NCBI RefSeq assembly: GCF_900109945.1 | Contig: NZ_FOBX01000016.1 | Location: 108,998 to 172,997 of the forward strand | DNA: 64,000 nt | Source of the DNA: Bradyrhizobium sp. OK095 | Lineage (GTDB): Bacteria; Pseudomonadota; Alphaproteobacteria; Rhizobiales; Xanthobacteraceae | Direction: 5' to 3' | In this document: piece after piece, positions 17,080 to 24,679 of the stretch | How positions within the stretch are numbered: the first letter of the stretch is position 1 | How the letters are laid out: every line of letters starts with the position of its first letter | Notes under the pieces: generated by a model | The model's input: the letters and a program-made list of their open reading frames with translations, nothing else | What the model was told of the DNA's origin: nothing | Database searches by the model: none | Made by a program: the position numbers and the translations under genes

Positions 17080-18807
17080 ATGTCCGCCATTCCGACTCAC
17101 ACGCTCACTGAGGCGACCGCCGCGATCGAGGATGTCTCGTCGCGGATCGAGGACGTCTTCGCGCGGGTCGGGCAGGAGCTCGGCCGTGGCCACCTCATCT
17201 TTGGGGAGTTGAACCAGGGCCTCGCGACGCTCTCGGAGGAGCTCTCCGGAGCCGAGATCGAGGGGGCTGCCACCGCCTTGCAGGAGATTTCCGCGCGGCT
17301 CAGCGAGCTGGCAGAGGCGCTGCCGGCCGAGAGCGCGCTGCTGGCAACGATCGGCACCAGCACGGCGGAAGCGTCTTCGCTGCTCAAACCGCTGTTCAAG
17401 CACATCGGGATGATCACGATCATCGCGCGGAGCGCCCGGATCGAGGCGGCCTCGCTCGACGGCGATCGCGAGGGCTTTCTCGCCTTCACGCGGGAGGCCT
17501 ACGATCTCGGCAAGGCCGTGCAGGGCTCGATCGAGGGCTGCGCAAAAGACCAGCAGCGTTTGTCGGAAGCCGTCGCCACCGCATCCGGCCGGCAGAAGGA
17601 ATTCGAGAGCCGCTACGGCAAGCAGTTGGTGTCGGAAAGCGCCGAGCTCGGCGCGGCCTATTCCGGGTTGCGCGACCAGCGCCGCAACAGCAGCCAGCTC
17701 GCCGTTCTTGCCAGCACCAGCACCAAAAAGATCGCTGAGGCGGTCGGCGGCGCCATCATTTCCTTGCAGGCCGGCGACAGCACGCGCCAGCGCCTCGAGC
17801 ATGTCGGTCATGGCCTCGGCTTTGCGTCAGGACCCAGCCCGGGCCTCGTCCCTGATGCGGTTGCGAGCGACGACGGCGCGCGCGCGATCTGCCAGCTGCA
17901 GGCGGCCCTGCTCAGGGATGCCCAGCGCGAGTTCGGCGGCGACATCGGCCAGATTGTTCGTGCGCTGACCGCCATCCTGCACGACGCGGGCAGTGTCGTT
18001 GGCCATGGTCGCACGCTGTTTGGTGGCGCCGATGGCGGCTCGTCGTCGTTCCTGACGCGCATCAAGCAGACGCTGGCACATGCTTCGACCTTGATCGCCA
18101 CCTGCGAAGGCGCCGGCCGCGCGGTCGACGAGGCGCTCGCCATCGTCGAGGACACGCTGGCGAAATTTCGCCATGCGATTGCCGGGCTCGCCGAGGCGAC
18201 CGTCGACATCACGCTGATCGGCATGAATGCCGGCCTCAAGGCGAGCCATCTCGGCAGCCGCGGCAGCGCCTTCGTCGTGATCGCCAACGAGCTCAAGGCG
18301 ACCGCCGACCAGGTCTCGGCGGGCGCAGGGCGCTTGCGGCCCGTGCTCGACGGCATCGAGCGCTCGGCAAGAGAGCTGAAAGAACTCCGCGTGCAGGGCG
18401 ACCCCACGCAGCTTGCCAAGCTCGAGCCGCAGATCCTCCAGGCGTTGCGCGAGGTCGAGGCCGGCAACGAACGGCTCGGCAAGCTGATGAGCCGGCTGGT
18501 CAACGAAGGCGCGGAATTCGAAGGTCTGATGAATTCGGCCCAAGGCCTGATGACCACGCTCGGCGAAAGCTCCGCGACATTGCCTGCGGTTGCCGCACGG
18601 CTCGAGACTGCGAGCGCCGGCGCGCAGCGGCCGCAGCCGGCGGTGCAGGATCAGGCCATGCTCGACGGTCTCTTCGCGCGCTACACGATGGAGCGCGAGC
18701 GGGACGTCCACCGCGAATTTTTGCAAGCGCTCGGGCTGGCGTCGATCGCGACCACGCGGCGCGTCGAGGCGGTCGAGGCCGCGGATGACGGCATAGAATT
18801 GTTTTGA
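17080..18807 (+). CDS. Soluble coiled-coil chemotaxis protein with receptor-tip-like and CheZ-like motifs
   Basis: A 575-residue, almost all-helical protein with no membrane segment or signal peptide. Two stretches resemble the receptor signalling tip: ITIIARSARIEAASLDGDR (from about 112) and GMNAGLKASHLGSRGSAFV (from about 382), each followed by a receptor-like heptad helix. Between them, LQAGDSTRQRLEHV contains Asp233-x3-Gln237, the spacing of the catalytic Asp and Gln of the CheY-P phosphatase CheZ. A TTG at 17071 opens the frame, but the ATG at 17080 is preferred. It is 5 bases beyond cheB. It could be a CheY-P phosphatase, a soluble receptor relative, or a scaffold; no family name can be assigned securely. 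Confidence 0.75.
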   Translation: MSAIPTHTLTEATAAIEDVSSRIEDVFARVGQELGRGHLIFGELNQGLATLSEELSGAEIEGAATALQEISARLSELAEALPAESALLATIGTSTAEASSLLKPLFKHIGMITIIARSARIEAASLDGDREGFLAFTREAYDLGKAVQGSIEGCAKDQQRLSEAVATASGRQKEFESRYGKQLVSESAELGAAYSGLRDQRRNSSQLAVLASTSTKKIAEAVGGAIISLQAGDSTRQRLEHVGHGLGFASGPSPGLVPDAVASDDGARAICQLQAALLRDAQREFGGDIGQIVRALTAILHDAGSVVGHGRTLFGGADGGSSSFLTRIKQTLAHASTLIATCEGAGRAVDEALAIVEDTLAKFRHAIAGLAEATVDITLIGMNAGLKASHLGSRGSAFVVIANELKATADQVSAGAGRLRPVLDGIERSARELKELRVQGDPTQLAKLEPQILQALREVEAGNERLGKLMSRLVNEGAEFEGLMNSAQGLMTTLGESSATLPAVAARLETASAGAQRPQPAVQDQAMLDGLFARYTMERERDVHREFLQALGLASIATTRRVEAVEAADDGIELF

Positions 18808-18960
18808 CGTTCGCCGCCGGCTCGCCTCGCGCATCGGCGGCAATTCGACGGATTGGGTTTTTAGAACGTTAACCTTGCCGAAAGCGCTGGCCGTTCGGTC
18901 ATTGTCGCGCCCCAGAGTTGGTTGCAAATACAGTTCAATTTTCACCTCGGGAAATTTCCC

Positions 18961-19407
18961 ATGTTGAGAGACGGCAAATACGCTGCCTGGTTCAGGACTC
19001 CCCGTGGTCAGGGCACCGGCGTCGTGGATCTGATCGCGGGGCGCATCGCGGGCCGCGACAGTTTCTTCACTTACGGCGGCTCGTATCAGGTCGATCAGCA
19101 GCGTTTCACGGCCATACTGACCGTGAAACGGCATGCCGAAGGCAATCAGAGCGTGTTCGGTCCTGACGAGGTCGAGGTCACTCTTTCGGGCGACTGCGGC
19201 GGCGCAGTGGCAACCTGCTCAGGGACGGCCAGGGAAGCGCCGGATGTGAAGTTCGAGGCGACGCTGATTTACAGCCAGGACGATGCGCCGGCTGCCGACG
19301 CCAAATGCGCGATCGTGAGGCTCAATGCCGACAAGCTGCCCAAGGGCCTCGACAGCCGTTCCCGGCCACGTCATCCGTTCACGCCGCCCAAAGCTCCCGC
19401 ATCTTAG
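18961..19407 (+). CDS. GrlR-like small beta-barrel protein
   Basis: About 148 residues starting MLRDGKYAAWFRTPRGQGTG, followed by GRDSFFTYGGSYQVDQQRF. The pattern (a short strand with DGxYxxxF, then G.G.v.l..g...G.d..y.Y.GsY) resembles the GrlR family, small beta-barrel proteins first known as negative regulators of a type III secretion system and widespread in rhizobia without one. Three cysteines lie in the middle and the tail is Pro/Lys-rich. The open frame starts at a TTG at 18922; the ATG at 18961 is preferred. It may be unrelated to the che cluster upstream. Confidence 0.6.
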   Translation: MLRDGKYAAWFRTPRGQGTGVVDLIAGRIAGRDSFFTYGGSYQVDQQRFTAILTVKRHAEGNQSVFGPDEVEVTLSGDCGGAVATCSGTAREAPDVKFEATLIYSQDDAPAADAKCAIVRLNADKLPKGLDSRSRPRHPFTPPKAPAS

Positions 19408-19534
19408 AAGGCGACCGTGTCTTAGGTTTGCATTGACGCTGTCGTCGCGAAAACATGGCGCGACTGCACTGCGGCAACCCTGCCTTTAGAAGTGAAATCT
19501 AGGTTGTGGCCCATAACAAAAGGCGGACAGGGAC

Positions 19535-19819
19535 ATGCCTCAGATCTGGATGACATATGACGAACTCGCGGCACTCAGCGGCTGTAGTGCTGCCGAGGCC
19601 AGGATGCAGGTGATGCATCTGTCGCTCGATCGCCGCAAGAGTCGCGACGGGAACACCCGCGTCAAGCTGAACCTCGCCTTGATGGCCCGGTTCTTCGAGA
19701 CCATCCGCGAAGCCGAATTCGACCCCAACGACGCGATCACGGCGTTGCGCGAGACCCACCGGCAGATGTCGGGAGCTCTCGTGACCGGGCAGGAGGGGCT
19801 CCGGCGCGGCGTGGCGTAA
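19535..19819 (+). CDS. Small conserved hypothetical protein with HTH-like N-terminus
   Basis: A 94-residue soluble protein. The N-terminal part (IWMTYDELAALSGCSAAEAR) looks like the first helices of a MerR-type or excisionase winged helix, then VMHLSLDRRKSRDGNTRVKL could be the recognition helix and wing. The remainder is helical. A plausible ribosome site (ACAGGGA) precedes the ATG. DNA binding is an inference from pattern; no function is known to me. Confidence 0.6.
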   Translation: MPQIWMTYDELAALSGCSAAEARMQVMHLSLDRRKSRDGNTRVKLNLALMARFFETIREAEFDPNDAITALRETHRQMSGALVTGQEGLRRGVA

Positions 19820-19847
19820 GTCCGCAGCGTCGGCCGAGGCGCTTCCC

Positions 19848-20213
19848 TTACGAGGGCGGCCTCGGCAGAAAAGTCAGGATGGTTTGGGCAAGAAGGACGC
19901 CGACGGTGCCGCCGGCGGCCTTTTGCAGCACATCGATGAATCCTGGGTCACGATCCGGTGTCACCGCCTGCAGGACCTCGAGCCCGACTGCGACGGCCAC
20001 CACGAAGGCGCAAGCCAGCTTGACGCGTCCCGGCAGCAGGAATGACAGCAGGAATCCCAACAGGCCGTAGGCGCTGAAGCGCTCGATGACGACGACCCAG
20101 TAAGCTTCCGCGTGGCCGATCAGCGCCGGTCTGCCCGCGAGCTTGGCCAGCGTGGCATAGGTGATGAGCGCGAGACAGATAACGGCGGCTGCTATGAGAG
20201 GGTTGCGGCGCAT
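19848..20213 (-). CDS. VanZ-like membrane protein
   Basis: About 121 residues with four hydrophobic helices: NPLIAAAVICLALITYATLA, VVVIERFSAYGLLGFLLSFL, KLACAFVVAVAVGLEVLQ and GGTVGVLLAQTILTFL. The motif EVLQAVTPDRDPGFIDVLQKAAGGTVG is the VanZ signature (E-x-x-Q...R-x-x-D...D...N/A...G). The family is an inner-membrane domain of unclear function. The frame opens at a TTG at 20252; ATG 20213 is chosen. It stands alone between convergent and parallel neighbours. Confidence 0.78.
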   Translation of the reverse strand: MRRNPLIAAAVICLALITYATLAKLAGRPALIGHAEAYWVVVIERFSAYGLLGFLLSFLLPGRVKLACAFVVAVAVGLEVLQAVTPDRDPGFIDVLQKAAGGTVGVLLAQTILTFLPRPPS

Positions 20214-20446
20214 CGCGCCAACATAACCGGTTGGTCGGCCGACCGCTTTCAAAAGCCAAGAATATCGTTAAGCTTCATAAAGTTTCTGCGGGATGAACCG
20301 AGGTTCACGGATCAGCGGCAGAGTCGTTACGACAGCCGGTTCCGTGTCCATTCGTTCTTGCCCAAATGCTCGTCATGGACGAACCAGGCCCACCACGTCA
20401 GGCACGTAGCCCCGCGCCTGACGAAGTGGTTCGCAGCGATCGGCGT

Positions 20447-20713
20447 TCAGCGCCGATTGTAGGACCAGCCCTTGTCAACATTGGTCGGGTAATGGGCCGC
20501 GAAATACGGATTCTTGAGGCAGTTTCGCGCGGGATCAAAGATCCAGTCGGCGCATTCCTGGTAATTCAGGAATCGGCAGTCGAAACCGAAGGCACACCAT
20601 GGTGCGCCGTTCGGAAATCCGAACCGCACGGGGACTTGCGCCGACGCCACTGACGGCAGAGCCAGGGACGGCAGAGCCAGGAGCAAAGCTACGGCGAGTG
20701 CGCGGGACAACAT
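20447..20713 (-). CDS. Small secreted DUF3551-like protein
   Basis: An 88-residue exported protein. A signal peptide (MLSRALAVALLLALPSLALP, cleaved after SVASA) is followed by a short mature part with four cysteines arranged APWCAFGFDCRFLNYQECA and NCLKNPYF. This WC...C...QC...C..NP pattern is typical of DUF3551 proteins, which are numerous in Bradyrhizobium and have no known role. The ATG at 20713 has a strong ribosome site (GGAGGA) 7 bases upstream; the TTG at 20731 is unlikely. Confidence 0.75.
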   Translation of the reverse strand: MLSRALAVALLLALPSLALPSVASAQVPVRFGFPNGAPWCAFGFDCRFLNYQECADWIFDPARNCLKNPYFAAHYPTNVDKGWSYNRR

Positions 20714-20938
20714 GGTGCATTCCTCCAACAAACGATCGAGCGGAGACCGAAGCCGGTCCAGAGACCGTTCTCCACCGGAAAGGGACGATGTTCAATCTTC
20801 ATCGTCCAATAGCTTAACATCAGGGCGCGGAGAGATCGAGAGTGCTGAGGGCACCGAGGGCTGCGTCGATTGGGGGCCGCCATTCATCGATCGATGAGGC
20901 AGGCGCGCCCGTCCATGAAGTGTCGGGCGCGGCCGGGG

Positions 20939-21112
20939 CTAGCTCTTCTTCGAGCCCTTGGTTTTCAGCGCCAGGCCGAGACGCAAGGCCATGCGCTTGA
21001 TCGCATCGGGCGAGCGCCCGAGAAGTTTCGCCGCCTCTTCCAGCGAAGTCGAAGACTTGGCCAGCTCCATCAACCGGCGATCTTCCTTGAACGACCAGGG
21101 CCTGCGCGCCAT
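20939..21112 (-). CDS. Small Myb/SANT-like helix-turn-helix peptide
   Basis: About 57 residues: MARRPWSFKEDRRLMELAKS, then SLEEAAKLLGRSPDAIKRMA and a lysine-rich end. The W...ED..L..LA....SLEEAA..LGRS..AI...A pattern is that of SANT/Myb-like and GcrA-like single helix-turn-helix peptides. The frame can be extended upstream to 21253, but that part is not protein-like; ATG 21112 has GAGAGG about 12 bases upstream and ATG 21124 abuts it. DNA binding is likely, targets are unknown. Confidence 0.6.
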   Translation of the reverse strand: MARRPWSFKEDRRLMELAKSSTSLEEAAKLLGRSPDAIKRMALRLGLALKTKGSKKS

Positions 21113-21333
21113 AACCGAAATCATCCTCTCATCGACACAACGACAAAGCCGCCAAGCGGACCCATGTTCGCTCGACGGCTTCGCTTGGGTGGGGCCGGGC
21201 TTGGGGGAGCCCGGTGTGATGATGGATATGCGATCGGTGTGAGTTCGCAACAAACAACGCTGGTTAAGCTAACTGCTCAACCTTACCGGGATGAAATTGG
21301 CGTCTATCGCTCCGTAGTACCACGGGGTTTTCG

Positions 21334-22395
21334 TCAACCGAGGCCGATCCGCGCGCGCTGGTAACCGCGATCGAGGATGCTCTGCCACCATGTCCGGTTG
21401 TCGCAGAACCAGCGGACGGTCTTGATCAGCCCGCTCTCGAAATCCTCGCGCGGGCGCCAGCCGAGCTCGCGCTCGATCTTGCCGGGATCCATGGCGTAGC
21501 GGAGATCATGGCCGGGCCGGTCGGTCACGAAGCTGATCAGGCCGCGGCGCCTCGCGGTGCCGGGCGAGATCTCATCGAGCAGATCGCAGATGCGCTCCAC
21601 CACGTCGATGTTGGTCCGTTCGCAGCGCGCGCCGATGTTGTAGGTCTCGCCGACCCTGCCGTGCTCGACGATCTGCGTCAGCGCCTCCGCGTGATCGGCG
21701 ACATAGAGCCAGTCGCGGACGTTGCCGCCGTCGCCATAGACAGGCAGCGGTTCATTGGCCAATCCGCGAATGATCATGTGCGGGATCAGCTTCTCGGGAA
21801 AATGATAGGGGCCGTAATTGTTCGAGCAGTTCGTCACCATGGTGGGAAGCCCGTAGGTCTCCCGCCAGGCGCGGACGAGATGATCGGACGATGCCTTGCT
21901 CGCCGAATAGGGCGAGTTCGGCGCGTAGGCGGTGTCTTCGCTGAACTGGCCACTGGTGCCGAGCGATCCGAACACCTCGTCGGTCGAGACATGAAGAAAA
22001 CGAAAGCGCGCGCGGCTCGCAGGCGTCAGTCCCCGCCAATGGCGCAGCGCTTCCTGGAGCAGGGTGAACGTGCCCACCACATTGGTCTGGATGAACTCCG
22101 CCGGGCCATCGATCGAACGATCGACGTGGCTCTCCGCGGCGAGGTTCATCACCGCGTCCGGCCGATAGGTCTCGAACAGCGCCCGCAAGCCGGCGCTCTC
22201 GCCGATGCATTGCTGCGCGAAGACATAGCGCGGATGATCGGAGGCTCCCGGCAGCGAATCGAGATTGGCCGCGTAGGTCAGCTTGTCGATGTTGACGACG
22301 CGCGCGCCGGTATCTGTCAGCAGATGGCGGATCACGGCCGAGCCGATGAAGCCCGCACCGCCCGTCACGAAGATGGTGATGCCGTCAAAGCGCAT
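21334..22395 (-). CDS. rfbB: dTDP-glucose 4,6-dehydratase
   Basis: A 353-residue short-chain dehydrogenase that converts dTDP-glucose to dTDP-4-keto-6-deoxyglucose. The NAD motif TGGAGFIG is at 11-18, the catalytic Thr-Asp-Glu is in VSTDEVFGSLG near 135, and Tyr-x3-Lys is in YSASKASSDH. NCSNNYGPYHFPEKLIP is the family signature. It lies downstream of rfbA on the same strand with a 12-base gap, so the two form an rfbAB pair. rfbC and rfbD (for dTDP-rhamnose) are not in the window; the product may go to another 6-deoxy sugar or the other genes may be elsewhere. Confidence 0.95.
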   Translation of the reverse strand: MRFDGITIFVTGGAGFIGSAVIRHLLTDTGARVVNIDKLTYAANLDSLPGASDHPRYVFAQQCIGESAGLRALFETYRPDAVMNLAAESHVDRSIDGPAEFIQTNVVGTFTLLQEALRHWRGLTPASRARFRFLHVSTDEVFGSLGTSGQFSEDTAYAPNSPYSASKASSDHLVRAWRETYGLPTMVTNCSNNYGPYHFPEKLIPHMIIRGLANEPLPVYGDGGNVRDWLYVADHAEALTQIVEHGRVGETYNIGARCERTNIDVVERICDLLDEISPGTARRRGLISFVTDRPGHDLRYAMDPGKIERELGWRPREDFESGLIKTVRWFCDNRTWWQSILDRGYQRARIGLG

Positions 22396-22407
22396 TCGGT
22401 CTCTGCT

Positions 22408-23298
22408 TCAGGCGCCGCCCGCCTCGCGCCCGAACGAGCGGTAGACCGACAGCAGATATTGGCCGTAGCTGCTCCTGGCGTTCTTTTGCGCCAGCTTCTC
22501 GAAGGCTTCAAGGGAGATGTAACCCTGCCGCAGCGCAATCTCCTCGGGACAGGCGATGCGCAGCCCCTGTCGCTGCTCCAGGATCTGGACGAAATGGCTG
22601 GCTTCGACCAGCGAGGAATGCGTACCGGTGTCGAGCCAGGCCATGCCGCGGCCCATCAGCCGCACGTACAGCTCTCCGCGCGCGAGATAGACCCTGTTGA
22701 TGTCGGTGATCTCGAGCTCGCCGCGCGGGGAGGGGGTAATTCCGGCGGCGATGTCGAGAACGTCGTTGTTGTAGAAATAGAGCCCGGTCACGGCGATATT
22801 GGAGCGCGGCTGCGTCGGCTTCTCCTCGATGGACAGCGCGCGTCCGCTGGCGTCGAGCTCGATCACGCCATATTGCTCGGGCGTGTTGACGGGATAGCCG
22901 AAGATCGTGGCTCCGTGCCCGCGTGCCGCAGCCTGGCTCAGTATTTCCGGCAGGCCGTTGCCATAGAAGATGTTGTCGCCCAGCACCAGGGCGACGGAAT
23001 CCTTGCCGACGAAGTCGCGGCCGACGATGAAGGCGTCCGCCACGCCGCGCGGGCTGTCCTGATGGGCATAGGAGAAGGAGAGGCCGATCTCGGAGCCGTC
23101 GCCGAGCAGCCGCTGAAACAGCGGCTGGTCCTGCGGCGTCGTGATGATGAGGATATCCCTGATGCCGGCGAACATCAGGGTCGACAGCGGATAATAGATC
23201 ATCGGCTTGTCGAAGACAGGCAAAAGCTGCTTCGACACCACGGCGGTGACGGGATAGAGCCGGGAACCCGTTCCCCCTGCCAGGATGATGCCCTTCAT
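22408..23298 (-). CDS. rfbA: Glucose-1-phosphate thymidylyltransferase
   Basis: A 296-residue nucleotidyltransferase that makes dTDP-glucose from dTTP and glucose-1-phosphate. The start MKGIILAGGTGSRLYPVT contains the G-x-G-x-R nucleotide loop, and KPMIYYPLSTLM and VLGDNIFYG are hallmarks. The open frame runs on to 23559 but the upstream part is a repeat-rich leader; the ATG at 23298 has GAGGA 3 bases upstream. rfbB follows. The 12-bp tandem repeats at 23308-23355 lie just upstream of the ribosome site. Confidence 0.95.
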   Translation of the reverse strand: MKGIILAGGTGSRLYPVTAVVSKQLLPVFDKPMIYYPLSTLMFAGIRDILIITTPQDQPLFQRLLGDGSEIGLSFSYAHQDSPRGVADAFIVGRDFVGKDSVALVLGDNIFYGNGLPEILSQAAARGHGATIFGYPVNTPEQYGVIELDASGRALSIEEKPTQPRSNIAVTGLYFYNNDVLDIAAGITPSPRGELEITDINRVYLARGELYVRLMGRGMAWLDTGTHSSLVEASHFVQILEQRQGLRIACPEEIALRQGYISLEAFEKLAQKNARSSYGQYLLSVYRSFGREAGGA

Positions 23299-23814
23299 AT
23301 GTCCTCGAAGCCCAAATCCAAGCCCAAATCCAAGCTCAAATCCAAGGCCAAATCCAGGGCCAAAAATCCGAGCCCAAGTCAGCAACCTCCACTTGATAAT
23401 GGATGGGGCGGCGGGTGCAAGCCGGTTCTGGGCCGCCGATCGGCCCCGCCGGCCGCTCGCCCTTATCAATGATATGAGCCGAGCTGCCGAAGCAGGCGCG
23501 ACCCGCGCCTCGTCGCTTCGGGGGGCATCGTGAAACCGAATGCTTCGTCCCGCGTCCACACTTGTGCGCGATCAGGAATTATTTGTTGCGGGATCGCGCC
23601 GCAGATTCGCAGAATCAATTGGAATTGAATCGCGGCAGGGTCGCGCACAACAGCTTTGAACGAGAACAGATTTAAACGCGATGCGGATCGGCGATCGCGA
23701 CGAGCAGTATTGCACTTTCGCTCAGACAACCGTCACGAGATCGTCGAATTCGTTCGGCTAAGTTCGCGCGAACGACGACGAACAAATCACAATCGGCGAA
23801 TCAAGAAGATCAAG
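23299..23814. other. 516-bp intergenic region upstream of rfbA
   Basis: No convincing gene. It holds the 12-bp repeats next to rfbA, then about 450 bases of mixed composition with AT-richer parts near 23570-23660 that could carry promoters for rfbA (leftward) and the small membrane protein at 23815 (rightward). A 104-residue frame starting at 23656 reads into that gene but its first half is arginine-rich and not protein-like. Confidence 0.5.
23308..23355. repeat. Four tandem 12-bp repeats upstream of rfbA
   Basis: Consensus AAGCCCAAATCC in four adjacent units (23308-23319, 23320-23331, 23332-23343, 23344-23355) with one or two changes in the last two; a decayed fifth unit follows. They sit in the rfbA leader or promoter, 10 bases from the start codon. 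As a plus-strand reading frame they encode Lys-Pro-Lys-Ser units, but no gene is supported there. Confidence 0.85.
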
Positions 23815-23970
23815 ATGCTTCAGAAAGCGCGAGCGGCACTTCCCCTCTCGAAGATCAGAGACCGGGCATTCGAAGGCGCATTTTTCAGCGTTGCGCTGAT
23901 TGCGATGGCGGGCTGGGTGTATTTCATCACGCTGTTGCTGGTGAGATTGTTCGTCTGGTTTTTCGGCTGA
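23815..23970 (+). CDS. Tiny single-pass membrane protein
   Basis: About 51 residues: a basic amphipathic start (MLQKARAALPLSKIRDRAFE) followed by one long hydrophobic helix (GAFFSVALIAMAGWVYFITL) and an aromatic end (FVWFFG). The open frame extends upstream to 23656, but ATG 23815 gives a natural N-terminus; the ribosome site (AAGAAG) is weak. The type is common in Bradyrhizobium genomes; function unknown. It is monocistronic. Confidence 0.55.
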   Translation: MLQKARAALPLSKIRDRAFEGAFFSVALIAMAGWVYFITLLLVRLFVWFFG

Positions 23971-24116
23971 GCGCGGCCGGCCACTTCTCAAGCACGTGCT
24001 GCCCAAAAAATCTCTTGCATGACAAGAAATTCAGCGGCGCTCATCATGATCTCGACACAACTCGAAGATGAGACTGACGCTTCACGAAGACGAGACGCGC
24101 CCGGAGAGAATTTCGC

Positions 24117-24287
24117 ATGATGCTAGTCGCGATCCTGGTCTCGATCCTCGCCGGCTTTGGTGCGGGCTATGCGACGCGCGCGTGGGAACATCGCGAACGC
24201 GTGGAACGCGATCCGCTCCGCCGGCTCCACAGTCCCACCGCGTTCCGGCAGAGCAATTCATTGGTGAGGGCGCGGCGAGCATTCTGA
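24117..24287 (+). CDS. 56-residue membrane-anchored protein
   Basis: A gene of only 57 codons. It begins MMLVAILVSILAGFGAGYAT, one hydrophobic helix ending in small residues, and continues with a basic cytoplasmic tail (RAWEHRERVERDPLRRLHSP). A good ribosome site, GGAGAG at 24103-24108, sits 8 bases before the ATG. The strong ribosome site plus membrane-anchor design support a real gene. Next gene follows 50 bases later on the same strand. Function unknown. Confidence 0.62.
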   Translation: MMLVAILVSILAGFGAGYATRAWEHRERVERDPLRRLHSPTAFRQSNSLVRARRAF

Positions 24288-24337
24288 GGATTTACAACCG
24301 GAATGCGGCGCCTGCTCGTGTCGCGGCAGGGGGGACC

Positions 24338-24628
24338 ATGACGAGAACGCGGGTAGACGCCATGACCGATCCGACGGGCACCGCGCCGCGGCGTTATTTC
24401 GTCGATGCGGGAGGCCGGCGGGTCCTGATCGGACTGACGCCCGAGGAGACGTTCGAGTTCGAGCGGCTGGACAGCGGCGAGGCGCAGGCTGCGTCGGACG
24501 GTCGCGGTTTGCGGCCGGATGCCGGCGAGCGGCGCCGGCTGGAGCTCTACGAGAAGCACGAAGGGGCCTGGAAGGCCTGGATGGCGCAAAGCCGGACCGA
24601 ACGGCCAAGCGAATTCAACCTTTATTAA
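24338..24628 (+). CDS. Small hypothetical soluble protein
   Basis: About 96 residues (MTRTRVDAMTDPTGTAPRRY), with the core YFVDAGGRRVLIGLTPEETF and a charged helical end (YEKHEGAWKAWMAQSRTERP). The start at 24338 is preferred because a G-rich ribosome site (AGGGGGG) lies 3-4 bases upstream; ATG 24362 is an alternative. The core looks like a short beta-hairpin plus helix found in small rhizobial hypothetical proteins. No function assigned. Confidence 0.62.
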   Translation: MTRTRVDAMTDPTGTAPRRYFVDAGGRRVLIGLTPEETFEFERLDSGEAQAASDGRGLRPDAGERRRLELYEKHEGAWKAWMAQSRTERPSEFNLY

Positions 24629-24640
24629 CCATCCCGGGCC

Positions 24641-24674
24641 CATTTTCCGGTCTGGCGCCTCGAACCGGAAAATG
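24641..24674. promoter_or_regulatory. Hairpin directly before the gene at 24680
   Basis: A perfect 11-bp inverted repeat, CATTTTCCGGT (24641-24651) and ACCGGAAAATG (24664-24674), with a 12-base loop. It ends 5 bases before the next start codon and its right arm holds the only ribosome-site-like bases (GGAA). It could end the upstream transcript or control translation of the downstream gene. Confidence 0.5.
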
Positions 24675-24679
24675 CACGC

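Noticed and set aside
18813..18841. GCCGCCG/CGGCGGC hairpin after the chemotaxis cluster
   Set aside because: Seven-base GC stem with no T-run; such stems are frequent by chance in this composition.
21508..23472. 654-codon plus-strand frame across rfbB-rfbA
   Set aside because: Antisense to two well-recognised genes, with a composition typical of shadow frames.
23299..23472. 57-residue Lys/Pro/Ser peptide encoded by the 12-bp repeats
   Set aside because: Its ATG is back-to-back with the rfbA start (CATATG), no ribosome site, and the tail is random; the repeats are better read as leader DNA.
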